Below are positions 1 to 12,625 of a stretch of DNA of 64,000 nt, in pieces. Numbering within the stretch: position 1 is the stretch's first letter; every line of letters starts with the position of its first letter. The notes under the pieces were generated by a model that was not told the origin of the DNA, did not search any database, and worked only from the letters and a program-made list of their open reading frames with translations. The translations under genes and the position numbers were made by a program. The stretch comes from Struthidea cinerea (Eukaryota > Chordata > Aves > Passeriformes > Corcoracidae), in contig VZTI01004542.1 of the NCBI GenBank assembly GCA_013397865.1, positions 2,272,305 through 2,336,304 on the forward strand, read 5' to 3'.

Positions 1-1205
1 ACCTCATCGATGTGAGGGGTGCCAGGCTCGCGGAAAGCAAACCAGCACAGGCAGTGCCTGTCGCAACTGCTGCTGTCAGCTGTTACCTGCTGCTTGTAGG
101 GCAAGGGAGAGCAGCTTATCCCTTCTAATGTTTCCTCCTTTCTGCTCATACAGTGTTTATTAAAAGGTGGAAAGGAACCTTCATATGTTCTTGACTCTCT
201 TTGCCTTTCTTTAGGCCTTTCAGGCATGTCTTTATCAGTGCAAACATTTTGGAAATTAAAATTACGTGGGTGGATTTAATAGCAGAGGAGTACAGGACAA
301 AGCAAGACCATTTCAGCTGGAGAGGGAGCTGTGGAGTTAGACCCTACTGAAGTGCCCTCAGCCGGTTGATACGGAGATGCTCAGTATCCCCTAGGTGTGT
401 AAATGGGGACTGGTTCACGCTGATCCTGATTACAAGGGCAGACCTTGCTATCAGGGTGTTGAGATAACATTTTAGTGAATGTGCTGTTGACTCAGCGTTG
501 TCAACTGGTGTAGCATGAATGGGATATTTTGTGAGTCCATTGCTAGAAAGGGGAAACCTGATCGGGATTTCTCATATATTTTTGGAAAAATTTTTTGTTA
601 CACTCTCTGGGAAAGAAAAAGCTTGGGTAGATTTATGAATTCACGTGAAAAGGTTCATAAAAGAGGGACAGCCTGAAGAGAGATCAAATCATCGTGGTAC
701 AGATTTGGCTTATTATCTGCTCACACAGCCCAAGAATGAGAAGCATGTGGCTCTTCTAGGTGTGCTTGGAATACATAAGTATGGTCCAGATGGCATTTAA
801 GGTCAGGCTGGCTTTGCTGGAGATCCTGACTGGTTGAAATAAGGCAATGTAAAATTCTGAAGAGAGGCTTATTTCGTGAAGACTGAATAACAGATATTTC
901 AACCCCCAAGGTGCTTCATTAAATATCCCTCTCTTTCCAGGCAGTTCCACTGATTTCATTTGAGAGTGTACAGCTATGATAAACTGAATTAAATGTGAGG
1001 TCTCATAACTCCTCACCCAGAATCTAAACCTTAAAGAGATTCCAAAAAGGCAGAATCAGTAATTGAAGGCCTTCTCCTTTAAGACAGCCAGAATGCTCCC
1101 AAGACAACCAGAAATGTTTTACCCATATTTTTATGTCAATGCTACTGAGGCTTGGCATAATCCCAAAATACGTCTCATTTATGTATATGTTCTTGAATTT
1201 AAAAG

Positions 1206-1238
1206 GAAAAGATAAAAAAAAAAAAAGAAAATAAATAA
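1206..1238. repeat. A-rich low-complexity tract
   Basis: The tract is almost entirely adenine, with scattered G and T and an AAATAAATAAAG end. It could be the tail of an old retroposon, but no recognisable element body sits next to it, so I call it simple low-complexity sequence. Confidence 0.6.
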
Positions 1239-2503
1239 AGCCTTAAGAATTTTTTCCTCCGTTGCCCATGGCACGTTTTTTTGGAAACAGCACAAAATTA
1301 TTTCTTATGAATACAGAACTCAGTCTCTCTGTATAGGGATTGTAGAGAATTTGCTTTCACTTGGAGGGAAAATCAGTAGCAGGGTACATGGAGAGAATAA
1401 TTCCACGTGTAACCCATGCAATGTGCTGACGATTTGTCTGTGAGTGGGTGATTAGTCCTTGTGAATGGCTGTGCCCACAGCTCTTGCAAACCTGGTACGA
1501 GAACACTTAGGAACTGAATGACGACTTTGTCTACACTGATTGCATGTAGTCCTTATTGGGTTTGGGATGCACAGCAAGGTCGGTGGCACCGAGGCACAGC
1601 ACGAGTTTATTATGCATGACTGTAACCTGCATCATCCACTGCTTGCTGACAAATGTACTGTCTCCACACCCAGACAAAGAAGTGAAAAAGAACAGGTTAT
1701 ATTTTTCCTAAATCATTTGCCAATCATTTTTGATTTTAATTAGGAGTCTGAAAGATTCTGGGTAATTGTACAGCTCAGAGTGACTTTGTGGGAAAGAGCT
1801 TAATTTTTATGTTTCCATTTAGTGAATTTTATTGTATTGTTTCTGAGCTCACTGATGAATAAATCCTAGTTACACTGAAGCAAATGCCTGGGAAATAGAA
1901 ATACGAGTCTGTGTTACTCCTTTGTATATATTGAGGGTGACAGGTATTGCTGAGTGTAATTAACTCACTTGCAATGGACCAAGATCTGCATTATCGTGTT
2001 TTCCCATTTTAACGCTAATTACTAGAAATTATTAGCATGGTGTTAATAAATGAGTGAAGACTGTGTGCACAATTTACAAGAGAAATAGATATGGATCTCC
2101 GTGTGCTTCTATCTAGCTCCTGCCTGTACTTTCCTGACTCACAAGAGGTGAGTCTTTGTATTGGTGGAGTGTTTGTGTGCCAGGAATATTTGAGTGCAAA
2201 CGTGTCTTGGTTGAAGACTATGACTGAATGTGGGCACACATATGAGTGAACAAGTTCAAAACATGTTCTCTCACACCTCCAAGTACACAAATGTGCACTG
2301 GTGTGCCTGTACGTGGTGAACGTGTTACTTTAATTGTGTAGTTATGAACGGGTGCGTTTGTTACGGTACCTGCGTCTCGGAAATGGGTCCTTGGATGTCG
2401 GTGATTGTCAGTCTGAGACAGAGAACTTTCCATGTGTGACCTTTTCTCTCATTCATCCTCGCAGATGTGTCCTCTATTAGCAGCAGTTAATAAAGCCTTT
2501 TGG

Positions 2504-2543
2504 CTTTTTGCTGTTTTGGGGTTTGGTGTTGGGGTTTTTTTTC
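2504..2543. repeat. G/T-rich low-complexity tract (GGGG-T8)
   Basis: Alternating runs of T and G end in GGGG followed by eight T. The same GGGG-T(7-10) arrangement recurs at several places in the window, including 11041-11054, 24394-24406, 51459-51470, 57680-57690 and 57851-57863, so it is a repeated compositional motif rather than a single event. Confidence 0.6.
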
Positions 2544-3381
2544 CAGAGAAATTGTGCATGAAGAGCTTGGCAGAAGGTGGTATTTTCCTGAAAGCCATGT
2601 CTAGCGCTTTCTTCCCACTGTCAGCCAATTACTTCCTTTAGTGTCTGAACATAAGACTTGCCAATAAAAGTCCCAAAATAGCTTCTCTCACTATTACTAA
2701 TGTTTGCCAACAATAGCTAGGGAAGAGGAAAGGAAATCTATTTTTGTAGCTGGGTTCTAACATGAGGTAACCCTGTAGGCTTTAACGAAAATTAATTTGG
2801 CACCTAAAGCTAAAGGCTTATTTGTACTGGAAAATTTTTTTGACCAAATTCAAATATGACAGTTGAGAGGTGACAGGTGTTGGCTACTTATGGACCAGAA
2901 GGTGCCAGACAAGTGAGTGCAATGTAATGTAGTGAAGTTTGGCTGTAGTTTGGGATGTTGTAACCTCTGAGCGGAGGAGCGTGGAACAAAGCTGAGTATG
3001 TGCCAGTCTAGGCTCCATCCACACCAGAGAACTTCTTGTCTGAGCTTTCTCCAGCGTCAGGACTGAATGTGAAGGACTGTAGAGCTGAAGTGGAAGGGAC
3101 AGGCAGGTTTAGCTCAGCTAGGGATAGACAGACATGTCAAGGGAACAATTTTTGCTGTCAAAGCTACAGCTACTGCAGTATCGTTCTTCTGGCATTGAGA
3201 CGGAGAGTTTGGAGCCTATACACTGAGAAAAGAGTTAAGTGCAGTGGTATTAATGGGAGAAATTGAGTTAATTCCAGGTGTCTCTCCTTGCCAGCCAAGC
3301 CTGTGTCCCACTGCAGCTGAGCAAGGTGAGCAGGTGAAGGATGGGCACATTCAACCATAGCCCAGGGCACTAAGGAGGTCC

Positions 3382-3690
3382 ATGGTGATGAGGCAGAACC
3401 AGGTCAAGCCAGGAATGCAAACCAGTGAATCACAATCAGGTCCAGTGATGGTGACTGGGGTCAGCCTAGAAATCACTGGTGGATCTGCAGTGACAGGGAG
3501 GGTCCCAGGTGAAGCCAGAAAGTCAGTCTGTGGACAGGAGTTCAGACTGATGGGGCCTGTGGACAGGAACAATGGGCTGATGTGTCTGCTGCATTTGCTT
3601 GGGAGGCAAAACAAATCCAGTCTCCCAGTCGCTGTAATAACATCTATTCCGATAGCACCAGGCACCTTCCAATGTTACACCCATCCTTGA
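3382..3690. repeat. Degenerate repetitive GC-richer patch
   Basis: This patch is richer in GTC/CAG/GGAC words than its surroundings, and both strands stay open for about 100 codons. An 11-base word, CTGTGGACAGG, occurs at 3528-3538 and again at 3557-3567, 29 bases apart, with a diverged GACTGATGGGG/GGGCTGATG partner after each copy. This suggests a decayed minisatellite. The two-strand openness is then explained by composition, not coding. No protein family is recognisable in either frame. Confidence 0.3.
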
Positions 3691-5610
3691 GCATCACCAC
3701 TTTCTCCCCAACCCATGTGCATTTTTGGTCCCCTGGTTGGCTCTGGAAGCCTGTGATTGTTTACTGTCTTCTTGAGCCCGTCCAGATTCCACCCCTGCCC
3801 ATCCCTGTTGCGTGGGACAGCACCAGCTCTTTATCCTGCCTCATATCCTGCCATGCAGCTGCACTTGTGGGCTCTGGAGGTCCTCTGTCACAGTGACTGG
3901 TGCCCTGGGGATGTGACTGAAGACCTGCCTGCTGTCCTGGTCTCAGTAGTATCTATCATTTTGCCCAAGTTTCACGTATTGCTGGTTTTTTATTACAAAA
4001 TATAAAGGATACAAATTCTTTTCAAACCAGGCTCTTTCTTGTGGTTTTGCGGTGGAGATTTTGAAACCTTATCTTTATTTCTTGTTAGTCTCTGATTTTT
4101 TTTTTTTAAATAAAGTATGGCAGAATTCCAGATTAATACCTTCAAGCACTTCAGTTCCTAGTCATGAGGGGTGAAGTGTGAGAGGTAAAGAGAATTGTGG
4201 GCTCTCTCCCTAGCTCTGCCAATGCCCTTGACGGGGTGCCTTTGACTAGATTACTCCTCCTCTGATTCAGCAACCCTGCTTGAAGCTTGCAGAGCTGCTC
4301 TCCTACCTCCCAGGGGGTATCCTGCGATTAATTGAGGGGTGTATCTAAATGGCTTTTGCATGCAGGCTGAAAGTCACCAGGGACAAAGCTGTTACTAGGG
4401 CAGGAATAAAGGTCAGGCCCTTGCTGACATCGTTGTCTGGATTAATTAATATACTAATCTCTATAACTCCTCTTCAGCAAATATAATTTGGCCTCAACAC
4501 TTTTTTTGTTCATTTTGCTGTGACTTAGCTTTGAGAGAACTAATGAAAAGACCTTGATGGAAAAATCCTGCTTTTTGCCATATACCTTCCCCTCGACCAG
4601 CCCTATAACTTGTTCCCTCCTTGTTACCTTTTGCTCCTCTTTGTCTGAGGGCTTTGCAGGAAAGTCCCCTGGCCAGTCAAATGTCTCTTCAATAAGTCTC
4701 TCAAAAGAGACTTATCCCTCAGTTCAGGTTTTGAGGAGTGGTGGCTGATTGCTTCAATTACTAAGAAAACAGTGTGTGGAATTGATTGAAGGGGAGAGTT
4801 AACATTTGATTCTATTTTCCTGTGGATATTTCCTATGGGAAAGTGCAAGACCAATTCTGGAAAACATTAGGAGGAAGTGTTTGTTCCCCAGCTGAAGGGC
4901 TGAGTCACCATCTGTGACTCCAGGAAGGAGGTATCAGTGGTTTGGATTCTGTGACCACATAGCCCTGAGGCTTAGCATTTCGGGAGGGCTGTTTTTGACC
5001 ACAGAGTCTGTCCAGGATCTATTAGGGATTTCTACCAGCATCAGAAGATGCAGCAGGGCTTGGAGAGGAGCAGAAGGCAGAGTGAGGGAATGTGTGTGGC
5101 GAAGCGCAGTGAACCGAACCATCCTTGGATGGGCAAGAAGGGAATATTCCCTGCAGTGCTACCCACTGGGAAATCAAAGAAATGAAGAAAATCTCTCCTT
5201 GTCTTCTGTTCAGCTCTTAGTTCTGGTTTGTTGTACTTTCCATTCCTTCTTGATTGCACCCATGTCTCAGTCAGGTATTGTTTTCTGCTTGAGTTGGGAA
5301 CATTCCCTAAAGCTGTTCTGAGTGCACAATACTCTCTTTCTCTTCCTTAGGCCAGTTTCAGACTGAATTTTGGCAGATTACACAAGTGTGCAATGTTTAC
5401 TGTCCTGTCTTACATCGTGATTTGTCCTGTATCATTTATTTTTCCTTTAACAGATCCTTAGGACTGTCAGTCTAATATGCATCAGAGGTTGAAATGTATT
5501 ACCATAATGCAGTGCATTGTGGGTAATCCCATGCAAATTGTTCTGTGGAAAGTCGTGCTAAATTATGTTCTTGGGGAAAAAAAAGGGCAGAAAAACAAAG
5601 GCTTCCTTTC
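3691..5610. other. Unique non-coding sequence with a possible SINE scrap
   Basis: No gene is supported. The longest frame on the + strand (4914-5321) has no recognisable motif and no matching splice sites. Apart from the short MIR-like similarity listed at 4200-4275, nothing stands out. Confidence 0.55.
4200..4275 (+). repeat. Possible MIR/CORE-SINE relic
   Basis: The words CTAGCTCTGCC, then CCTTGAC-GGGG, then ACTCCTCCTCTGATTCAG follow the order of the MIR core (CTGGCTCTGCCAC, then GTGACCTTGGGCAAGTCAC, then CCTCTCTG-CTCAG). The match is patchy with several indels. Known: MIR-type CORE-SINEs are old amniote retroposons. Inferred: this is a very decayed copy. Confidence 0.25.
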
Positions 5611-5643
5611 NNNNNNNNNNNNNNNNNNNNNNNNNNNNNNNNN
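5611..5643. other. Assembly gap (33 N)
   Basis: Thirty-three unresolved bases lie between a C/T-rich left flank and CCC followed by a T run on the right. The gap sits in low-complexity sequence, so frames drawn across it are meaningless. Confidence 0.98.
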
Positions 5644-8600
5644 CCCTTTTTTTTAACTGTTTGTTCTGTGGATTTCTGAGCAGCTGCCAGAGGTTTAAGA
5701 GAGTTGTTTGACATTCAGCACCACGTGCAGTGATGCTCCTCCCCACAGGACACTGCTGAAAGGATGGAGTTGAAAACTGCAGTGGGTTTTCTATACATGT
5801 CTGTGTGATGTTTAGTTTTAAAACATTAATAGCTTGTCAAAGGAAAAATCTGAGTGAATGTTGGAGTGGCACAGGAAAGAGGAATGTCTTGCTGCTTTTT
5901 CTGTCTCCGTCTCCTCATCTGTAGGAACATTGGTTTTTGTGAACATGAAGGGCTTCAGGCACCTCTTGGAAGAGGCAGTTCTGATCATACGCAGTGTTGT
6001 TTTTAGATCTTTGTCTTCTTTGTTCTCTATTATCAAGGTCATTTTCTTGGAAACCGGCTCCTTAGTTCCTCTGAAAGTCCGTACACTTTCCAAACTGAAG
6101 CAGTAATCCTCCTTTTGGACAGAACGCTTCATTGTAGTAGAAATGATTGCAATGTCACAAACAGAGGATTATCATTTTCAGTGGAAATCATAAAAGGACT
6201 CCTAAGAAAGAGGCAGCATGTTCTTATGCAAATTCTCTCAGGTAGTACAGCTGCAAGATGAGAAATCCTGAGAGCCTGTAATCTGGAGTTGGCGTCTCCT
6301 CTGCTGATAAAGGTTCATCTGCTTTGCTGTGAACAGGCAGTTGGTTTCCAAGGACTCAGAAACTTGTAGTTAGTTTTTACAAGTCCTGTGTGCTTCTCAC
6401 CTGATGCTCTGCCTAGGAGGTGAAACATCTGTCAGCTGCTCTCCATTTGTTTATTTCTGGTCTCCATCTCTGAAAAAGCCAATGTGGACACGTTCATGGC
6501 AGAGCAAGGGGCAACATGTGCTTTTGTGTGGGTCACATCAGTTACCCCACTTGCTTGAGAGAGCTTCCTCCCCTCAGCATAGCTCTGTCTCTCCGAACTT
6601 GTCTCCCTTTCTTCAGTCTGCTCCTCACTGTCTTCAAAGACCTGATTTCTCTGTCTCTCCTAAAGCAGAGAGTGTGCAGGTATTAAACTGACCCTGTGCT
6701 GGTGGCATTATAGAAGGGAAAATACTGACAGGGGGTTTGCAAAAGTTTACATTCAGCTGCCAGTTCTGACAGACATTCTCCTTGGTAAATATGTCCAAAT
6801 GTCTAAAATCATCTGCGTGCTCCTGGTCAGCTCCTCATGGACAAGCACCACAAGTTCCTATGTCCTGTAATAAAGTAGAAGTTTTGTTTTGATCCGCATT
6901 TTTGCTTTCCTTTTAGTATTAATTTTTTCAACAAAATTTAAAGTATAAATATCCAGCATCCGTATCTTAATGGCTCTCAGTTTGCTTTGTGCCACTGGAC
7001 ATGTGGGCTGTGATGAAATGAACCTTTGGGCTCTGCAGGCCTGCAAACCCTTGTTAGTGGTTAATGGCTATTGGTTCACCTGAAAGGACCTTCCTGATCT
7101 TTGATTTCTGACTGTGGATATCCCATCCCTGGGACTCACTGCAGGATGTCCTTCCTAACCCAGCTTCTGAATGAAATGATTAGTAACTTGCCCTTGAACT
7201 GTCTGGTGAAATCTCCCTCTGACCCAGCTTTCTCATGTATTCTGTAACTTTGTATGGTATTATTGTATTACACCTTCATTTTGTGAACCTGTATTAAATT
7301 AGAGCAGACATCAAAGAGGGTCCTGCAGTATTTTTGCCTGAATTACCCTCAGTGTTATCAGCCATTCTCCAGGTGACTAGCATAGAGTATTCAAAAGAAA
7401 GAAAGAGAAAAAAGGGTCATATTTTCCCTGTTATTGTCCATTGCTCTGCTAAATGTGACAGGCAGCAAGAAGGGTCCCGTGTCAGAATGATTGCACTGAC
7501 ACCTGTAAGAGAACAGCCAGCGAGCTCCTTGCTTGTGCTGCCATCCTCCCTCTCCAAAGGGAGCAGGCATGAGGCTGGGGGAAGCCCTCTCCTCTGCAGT
7601 GCCTCTTTCATCTGAGCTGGGCAGAGATGCTTTTTGTGCTTTCCCATGTGCCTTTGGCTTGGAAAATCAATGCCTCCTTTGTTGTTTTAGAAGTGCTAAT
7701 ACAATAAATTGTAGAATCACAGTTGCTTCCTGTCACTGCTGCTGAGGCTGTAGGGAGGGATAGGTGGGAAGGCTGGCTTTGATGGTGTTTGCTGAAGATG
7801 ACCAAAGAGAATTTGTGATATGGAAAAAAGAAATTAGCCTGGGGGAGCCATTTATAATTTAGGAAAAAAGTCTCAGGTAGCTCTTGACATGTATCAGAAT
7901 AAGGGGATGGATACAGAAGACATGAAAGGTTACAGTAATGAAAACTCAAATGGGAGAGGAAGGTGCAGAGCTGTGGATTGGTCTGTGTCCTTACCTCTCA
8001 CCTGTGAGGGTCTGTGTGAGGACCTATTTAAAGTAAATTTTTAGGGAAACCAGCAGACAGAGGGCCTCAGGATAATCTCTTCTGGACATATGCATATAAT
8101 TATTCCACCAGGGAAGCTGCCATGTGCCGTCTGATGTGGCCAGGGAAGCCACCCCCAGGTGGAAGCTCTGCTCTGAGGCCACTGGCAGAGGAATATTGAG
8201 AGATTTTGTGGAGAGCAGATATAGCCCTGGAAGAAAGAAGTGTGCTTCTATGCTTCAAGGTGTGATTTGGAAAATAATAATGGAGTCTAAGCACTGGAAT
8301 AATAAGAGTTTGTGTAGGCTGAGGTTGGGATGCATTCTGGAGCCACAGGTACCCTGGCAGAGCTTGTAGGCAGCCAGGATGGGAACAGAGCAGGATGCTG
8401 TGGGACCAAGCTCGCTGCTTTGTACACAAATCAGTGCTTGCACGTTGTCTGCTGTGTTATTTGAGATTTGATTAAGGTTATAACTCATAGAATTAGGTGA
8501 AGTCCAGGTTTTTCTCCTGTAGGAGATGTAAGGGATTAAGAAATTGAACTACTAAAAAGAAATCATTAACACTGGCCAGCAGATTCGGCAGTTTACTGTC

Positions 8601-8765
8601 TAAACCAGGTTCAACAAGGTAAATAATCATAATTATGGTTCCTTATGTTTGAAAACTTACTTGATGTTATGAGTGAACCACCAATAACACAACCACAGGA
8701 ACTGGGCTAACACAGGGATAAGGAAACTCAATGACTGAGAGTATTAATAGTGCCTTGATAATATG

Positions 8766-8788
8766 ATTTTTAATTTTTTTTTTTTTAA
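8766..8788. repeat. T homopolymer tract
   Basis: Twelve consecutive T with a T/A-rich left flank. No retroposon body is recognisable beside it. Confidence 0.7.
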
Positions 8789-11700
8789 AGAAGTACAGAA
8801 GTTAGAGGGCAAAGGAGAAATTAGTATGCAAAGTTTCACTCTTGGCTTTCATGGCTGAACCTAGGCTACTTTTCATGCAGAATGGTATCGGTGGGCATCC
8901 CAGATGAGTCAGAGCTGATGAAAGGAGAGGCTCCCACAAAAAGAAAAAAAAAAATCAAGAAATTTTGGGAGTTATGGACTGAGAAACAAAAGGGACTGTT
9001 TGTGTAGTCAAAATCTAGTTAAAAGGCTGGTAAAAGTGGGTAGGATAAGGCCACATTGGGATGGAAAGAAATGTGCGGTGAATCCAGTTACCGCTCTGGG
9101 AGTTGGTGCTGGTCAGTATTTATAATTTGAATGACTGGAAGGCAAGGAGATAATAAGATAATAAGATCTGCTGTGAGCAGCTGATGCAAATTATACGGTG
9201 GGAAGAAGGGCTGGAAGATTGTGGGTACTAGAATGGAAGATGAAACATAGGCAGTGGCAGGGTGCAGCATGTTTGAAGGAATAGTTTAAAGCATACAGAC
9301 ACATGGCTGGGCTCTGAATTAGTTCTAACCATTCAGGAAAACATAAGTAGCTATTATAAAGACAGCTTGGTAAAGATGTCTGTGCCATGTGCAGCAGCAG
9401 CAATAAAGAAAAAAAAGGTGAATAAGATGCCTGGTGCGTGAAGAAGCAGGGAGACTTGGAAGATGTTCTAATATCCCTGTAGACGTGAGTGGTAACACCT
9501 CCTGCAGAGTACTGCGTGTGTTATGGGTCATTTCTTTGTGAGAGACAAAGCAGTGATATACACGGGCTGGAGGGAACAGATGAAAGTGTTTAGCAGCCTG
9601 GAAGGCAGCTTCAATACGGGGAAAGCATTAGGGATCCTAGAGCTGCTGGATTATAAAGGGGAGGAATAAAGCTCAGCAGTGCAGAGAGCAGAGCAGCGTG
9701 CGGCAGGAACACCGGGCTAGGGGAGGCTCCGCAGTGCTGGGGATGTTTGGAGGCAGCACAGTAGGGAGCAGAACCCACCTCACAGGGTTCTCCTCTATCT
9801 GACATTGCTGCCAGGCCAAGGCACGGTTTCGGTGGTTTGCTAGATTCCACGGTGATCTAGTGTGGCAGCAGAAGGATGGAGATAACGTGGGGTATCGTGC
9901 TGGAGCAGCTGGAGTGCTGTCTGAGTCATGATGGCTTTCACCAAATCTATTCTAGTGCCCCTGCCTCTGTGCTGGTGCAAAAGTGAAGGGTGCCAGGATC
10001 CTGGTGTCTCATTTTGGATGGGGAATTAAAGCACACTAACCTTGCTGTATCATTTTGGTCAATATACATATTTTCGTCCCCTCTCTGATGGGAACAGTAG
10101 AATGTACTTGTTAATTTAAATGCTTGAAAACCATGCAGAAAAATAGCAAAGTGTTGTGTAATATAATACCAACATGTGTCACCATTCCACGAAATTAAGA
10201 TGCAACAATTGATTCTTTATGTAAGACATAATTAACCTGGGGATCCCCACTGTGAATGTCATTATGAAGACAAATACCTTACTGAGATGTTTCAAAGCAG
10301 GTTTGACACTTTGAGTAGCATCGATGTTTACATTAGCCAGGATAAATATCATAAATCATTTTTTTCCAAGGCATGTGATGATCAACAGCCAGGATCAGAA
10401 AATTATTTTATACCCATGGTGAAATATGGCCAAACTGGGTAAATTCATAGATGGAAAAAAAGGCTTGGGTGGGCCAAGAGTCTGATTACTTTTCTGTACA
10501 CCAAAATTATTAAGAGAGGCAAACTTTTAAGTGGAAGAAGAGGGGAAGAAAAGTCATCCAGGGATTAGGCTGCCAATTTAGGACTTGAAAAATTTCAGCT
10601 TCTTGCTTTCCCAAACTGCTTTTAAAAGCTAATTCATTTGACACAGATTCTGAGACATACTTAGAGCTCCACCTTACACTTAATCTCCAGATACCTCAGG
10701 CTATAACCTGTCTGTGACTTGTTCCATGTTCCACAGGGTTCAGATAGCAGGGAATGAAACATTTGTGGTAGGAGGTAATGGCTAGGCTACTGATGAATTT
10801 TCAAGGCACCATACCAGTTAGCCTGTTGCAAATACTGGGAGCTTGGGGAAGAAAGGTGCTGTCTTGAATAAAGCCCTTAATATACTCCAATATGAGGCAA
10901 CTGCTTTATTTCCTTGCACCTCCCCAGAATTCCTACGTGACTTGAACAGCTCCCTAGTTCTGTTTCTTGTCTGCCAAGCAGGCAGCTTAAGTGCCCTGCA
11001 TCAACTTTTGGTTTCCTTTAGAAATTAGCATGTTGGGTTTTGGGGTTTTTTTTTATTATTTAAAATAGTGGCATTGCCTATGCTATTGGTTAGGTCTACT
11101 GTCGTAAGATTGCTCTCTGGACTGTCACATCTTCATTGGATGGTACGGGCAGGCTTCTGCTCCCCAAAACTGTCTGCAGTCCTCAGACAGGGACTTGAGG
11201 CACTCCTGATCCTGCTACTGTGAAGCAGCGCAGACTCCTCTAACGTGAGCAGCTCTGGCCTGGCAGATCCTTCACCCAGCCCCTTCAGTTCTGTTTGAAA
11301 GGACATTGTGGGACAAGGTGAAAGATTTTTCAATGTCTGCAGAGAGGGATAAGCTTAGTCCAGGTTCATCCAGGCCCTAAAATAGGTCCCCAGCATGTCA
11401 CAAGGAAATGAATGAGACAGAAAGCCGATGTACTGCTCAATTTTATTGGAAAACAGGAACTCTGCAAAGAATAGCATCTTTCTACATGGTTTGTCTGCAT
11501 AGGTGGAAAATATCTGAATTTCTCATTCTCTCTTTGTTCCTGACATGACCACCCATCACAATTATGGCCCATATAAAGAAAAAAAAGAAAAAAGGTATTG
11601 TGCAACTGTCCAACTACTACCTCAGTGTGGGGAGTTAAATCCACTGCTGTCTCCATCCTGTGTAATTTGCAAATTGTTGACATAAAACATTAGCAGCAGT

Positions 11701-11802
11701 GTTGGGGTAGAGTGGCCAAGCAAAGCAGCTCAGGTGCAACACTAATGCAATTTGGCTCTTCCAACACATGATGATCTTGACATGTACCGAGTCATTCATG
11801 GG

Positions 11803-11895
11803 AGATGATTAAGGAAGGGAGAATGGATTCTGAGGAAGGAACAGAGAAGGAGAAGAAATTTGGGAGGGAGAAAAGGGTGGAGGGAAACAGCTGTG
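11803..11895. repeat. Purine-rich tract
   Basis: About 90 bases on the + strand are dominated by A and G (GGAAGGGAG, GAGGAAGG, GAGAAGGAGAAG and similar words). The reading frame through it looks open and lysine/glutamate-rich only because of this composition. Confidence 0.55.
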
Positions 11896-12483
11896 GAAAT
11901 ACTGCGAGGGAAAGGTGTAGAGATGGAAATATCAGACATGTAGCTGGTCTGTGGAAAGCAGGAAAAAACCTCTCCCCACAGCAGAACTGGAGAATTCATA
12001 ACCTAAATAACTGTTTTTTTCTAGAGAAATTTGCAACAAGTTTTTGTTTGCTAAATCCCCAGTTCTCCTATGAGCCGTTTGTCCAGGACTCTTTCTCCAG
12101 CAGATTGGAGGGAGAAGGTATTCCACCTTCCCTTTCAGTCTGTTCCTTGAACAGTGTTGCCTGTGACATACATATCTTTAATAGTGAAAGAGCCCATTGG
12201 AATGATTAAAACAATAAGTACTTCTGTGCTGTTGAAGTTTGCTCAGCCAAAACACCAGCTGAGCTCAGCAGAAGTTTTGTGAGCAGATTCAAAGCAAGCC
12301 AGGCCTTTTCTGCTCACCACATGGCCAGAGCACCGGCCGAAATGAGGACAGAGCACCAGATGTAATGGGGACAGATGTTCAGAGCAAGGCACACCTCTCC
12401 AAGGGTGCCAAGGTGGTCAAGGTTGCCATTAGCTTTCTTCTTGTTATCGTTCCTCTGTATCAGCATCCATTGACCTCAACAAC

Positions 12484-12625
12484 CCTTCCTTCTTTCTCAT
12501 CCTTTTATGTCTCCCATCCTTTTCTCTCCTGTCTCTAACTCCAGTCCCTCTCATCTTTCTTTCTAGAAATTCCTGCTAGCCTGTTTTTTTTTTTTCTTGC
12601 ATCTTCAGCCTTTTCTACTCACTTA
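12484..12625. repeat. Pyrimidine-rich tract
   Basis: About 140 bases are dominated by C and T, including a run of twelve T near 12583-12595. It lies about 600 bases downstream of a purine-rich tract. No downstream exon with a matching donor is evident, so I do not call it a splice acceptor. Confidence 0.55.

Larger units (their letters stand above)
1..3350. other. Unique non-coding sequence, no gene seen
   Basis: I see no exon with convincing splice sites and no recognisable repeat family here. All open frames are under 100 codons, overlap on opposite strands and lack protein-family motifs. An A-rich tract lies at about 1206-1238 and a G/T-rich tract at about 2504-2543. The block is consistent with intron or intergenic DNA. 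Confidence 0.6.

Noticed and set aside
2149..2160. GAG|GTGAGT donor-like site
   Set aside because: The only nearby acceptor gives a roughly 30-base segment with a stop in the frame tested and a weak pyrimidine tract.
5499..5746. Open frames reading through the 33-N gap
   Set aside because: The frames exist only because N bases cannot contain a stop.
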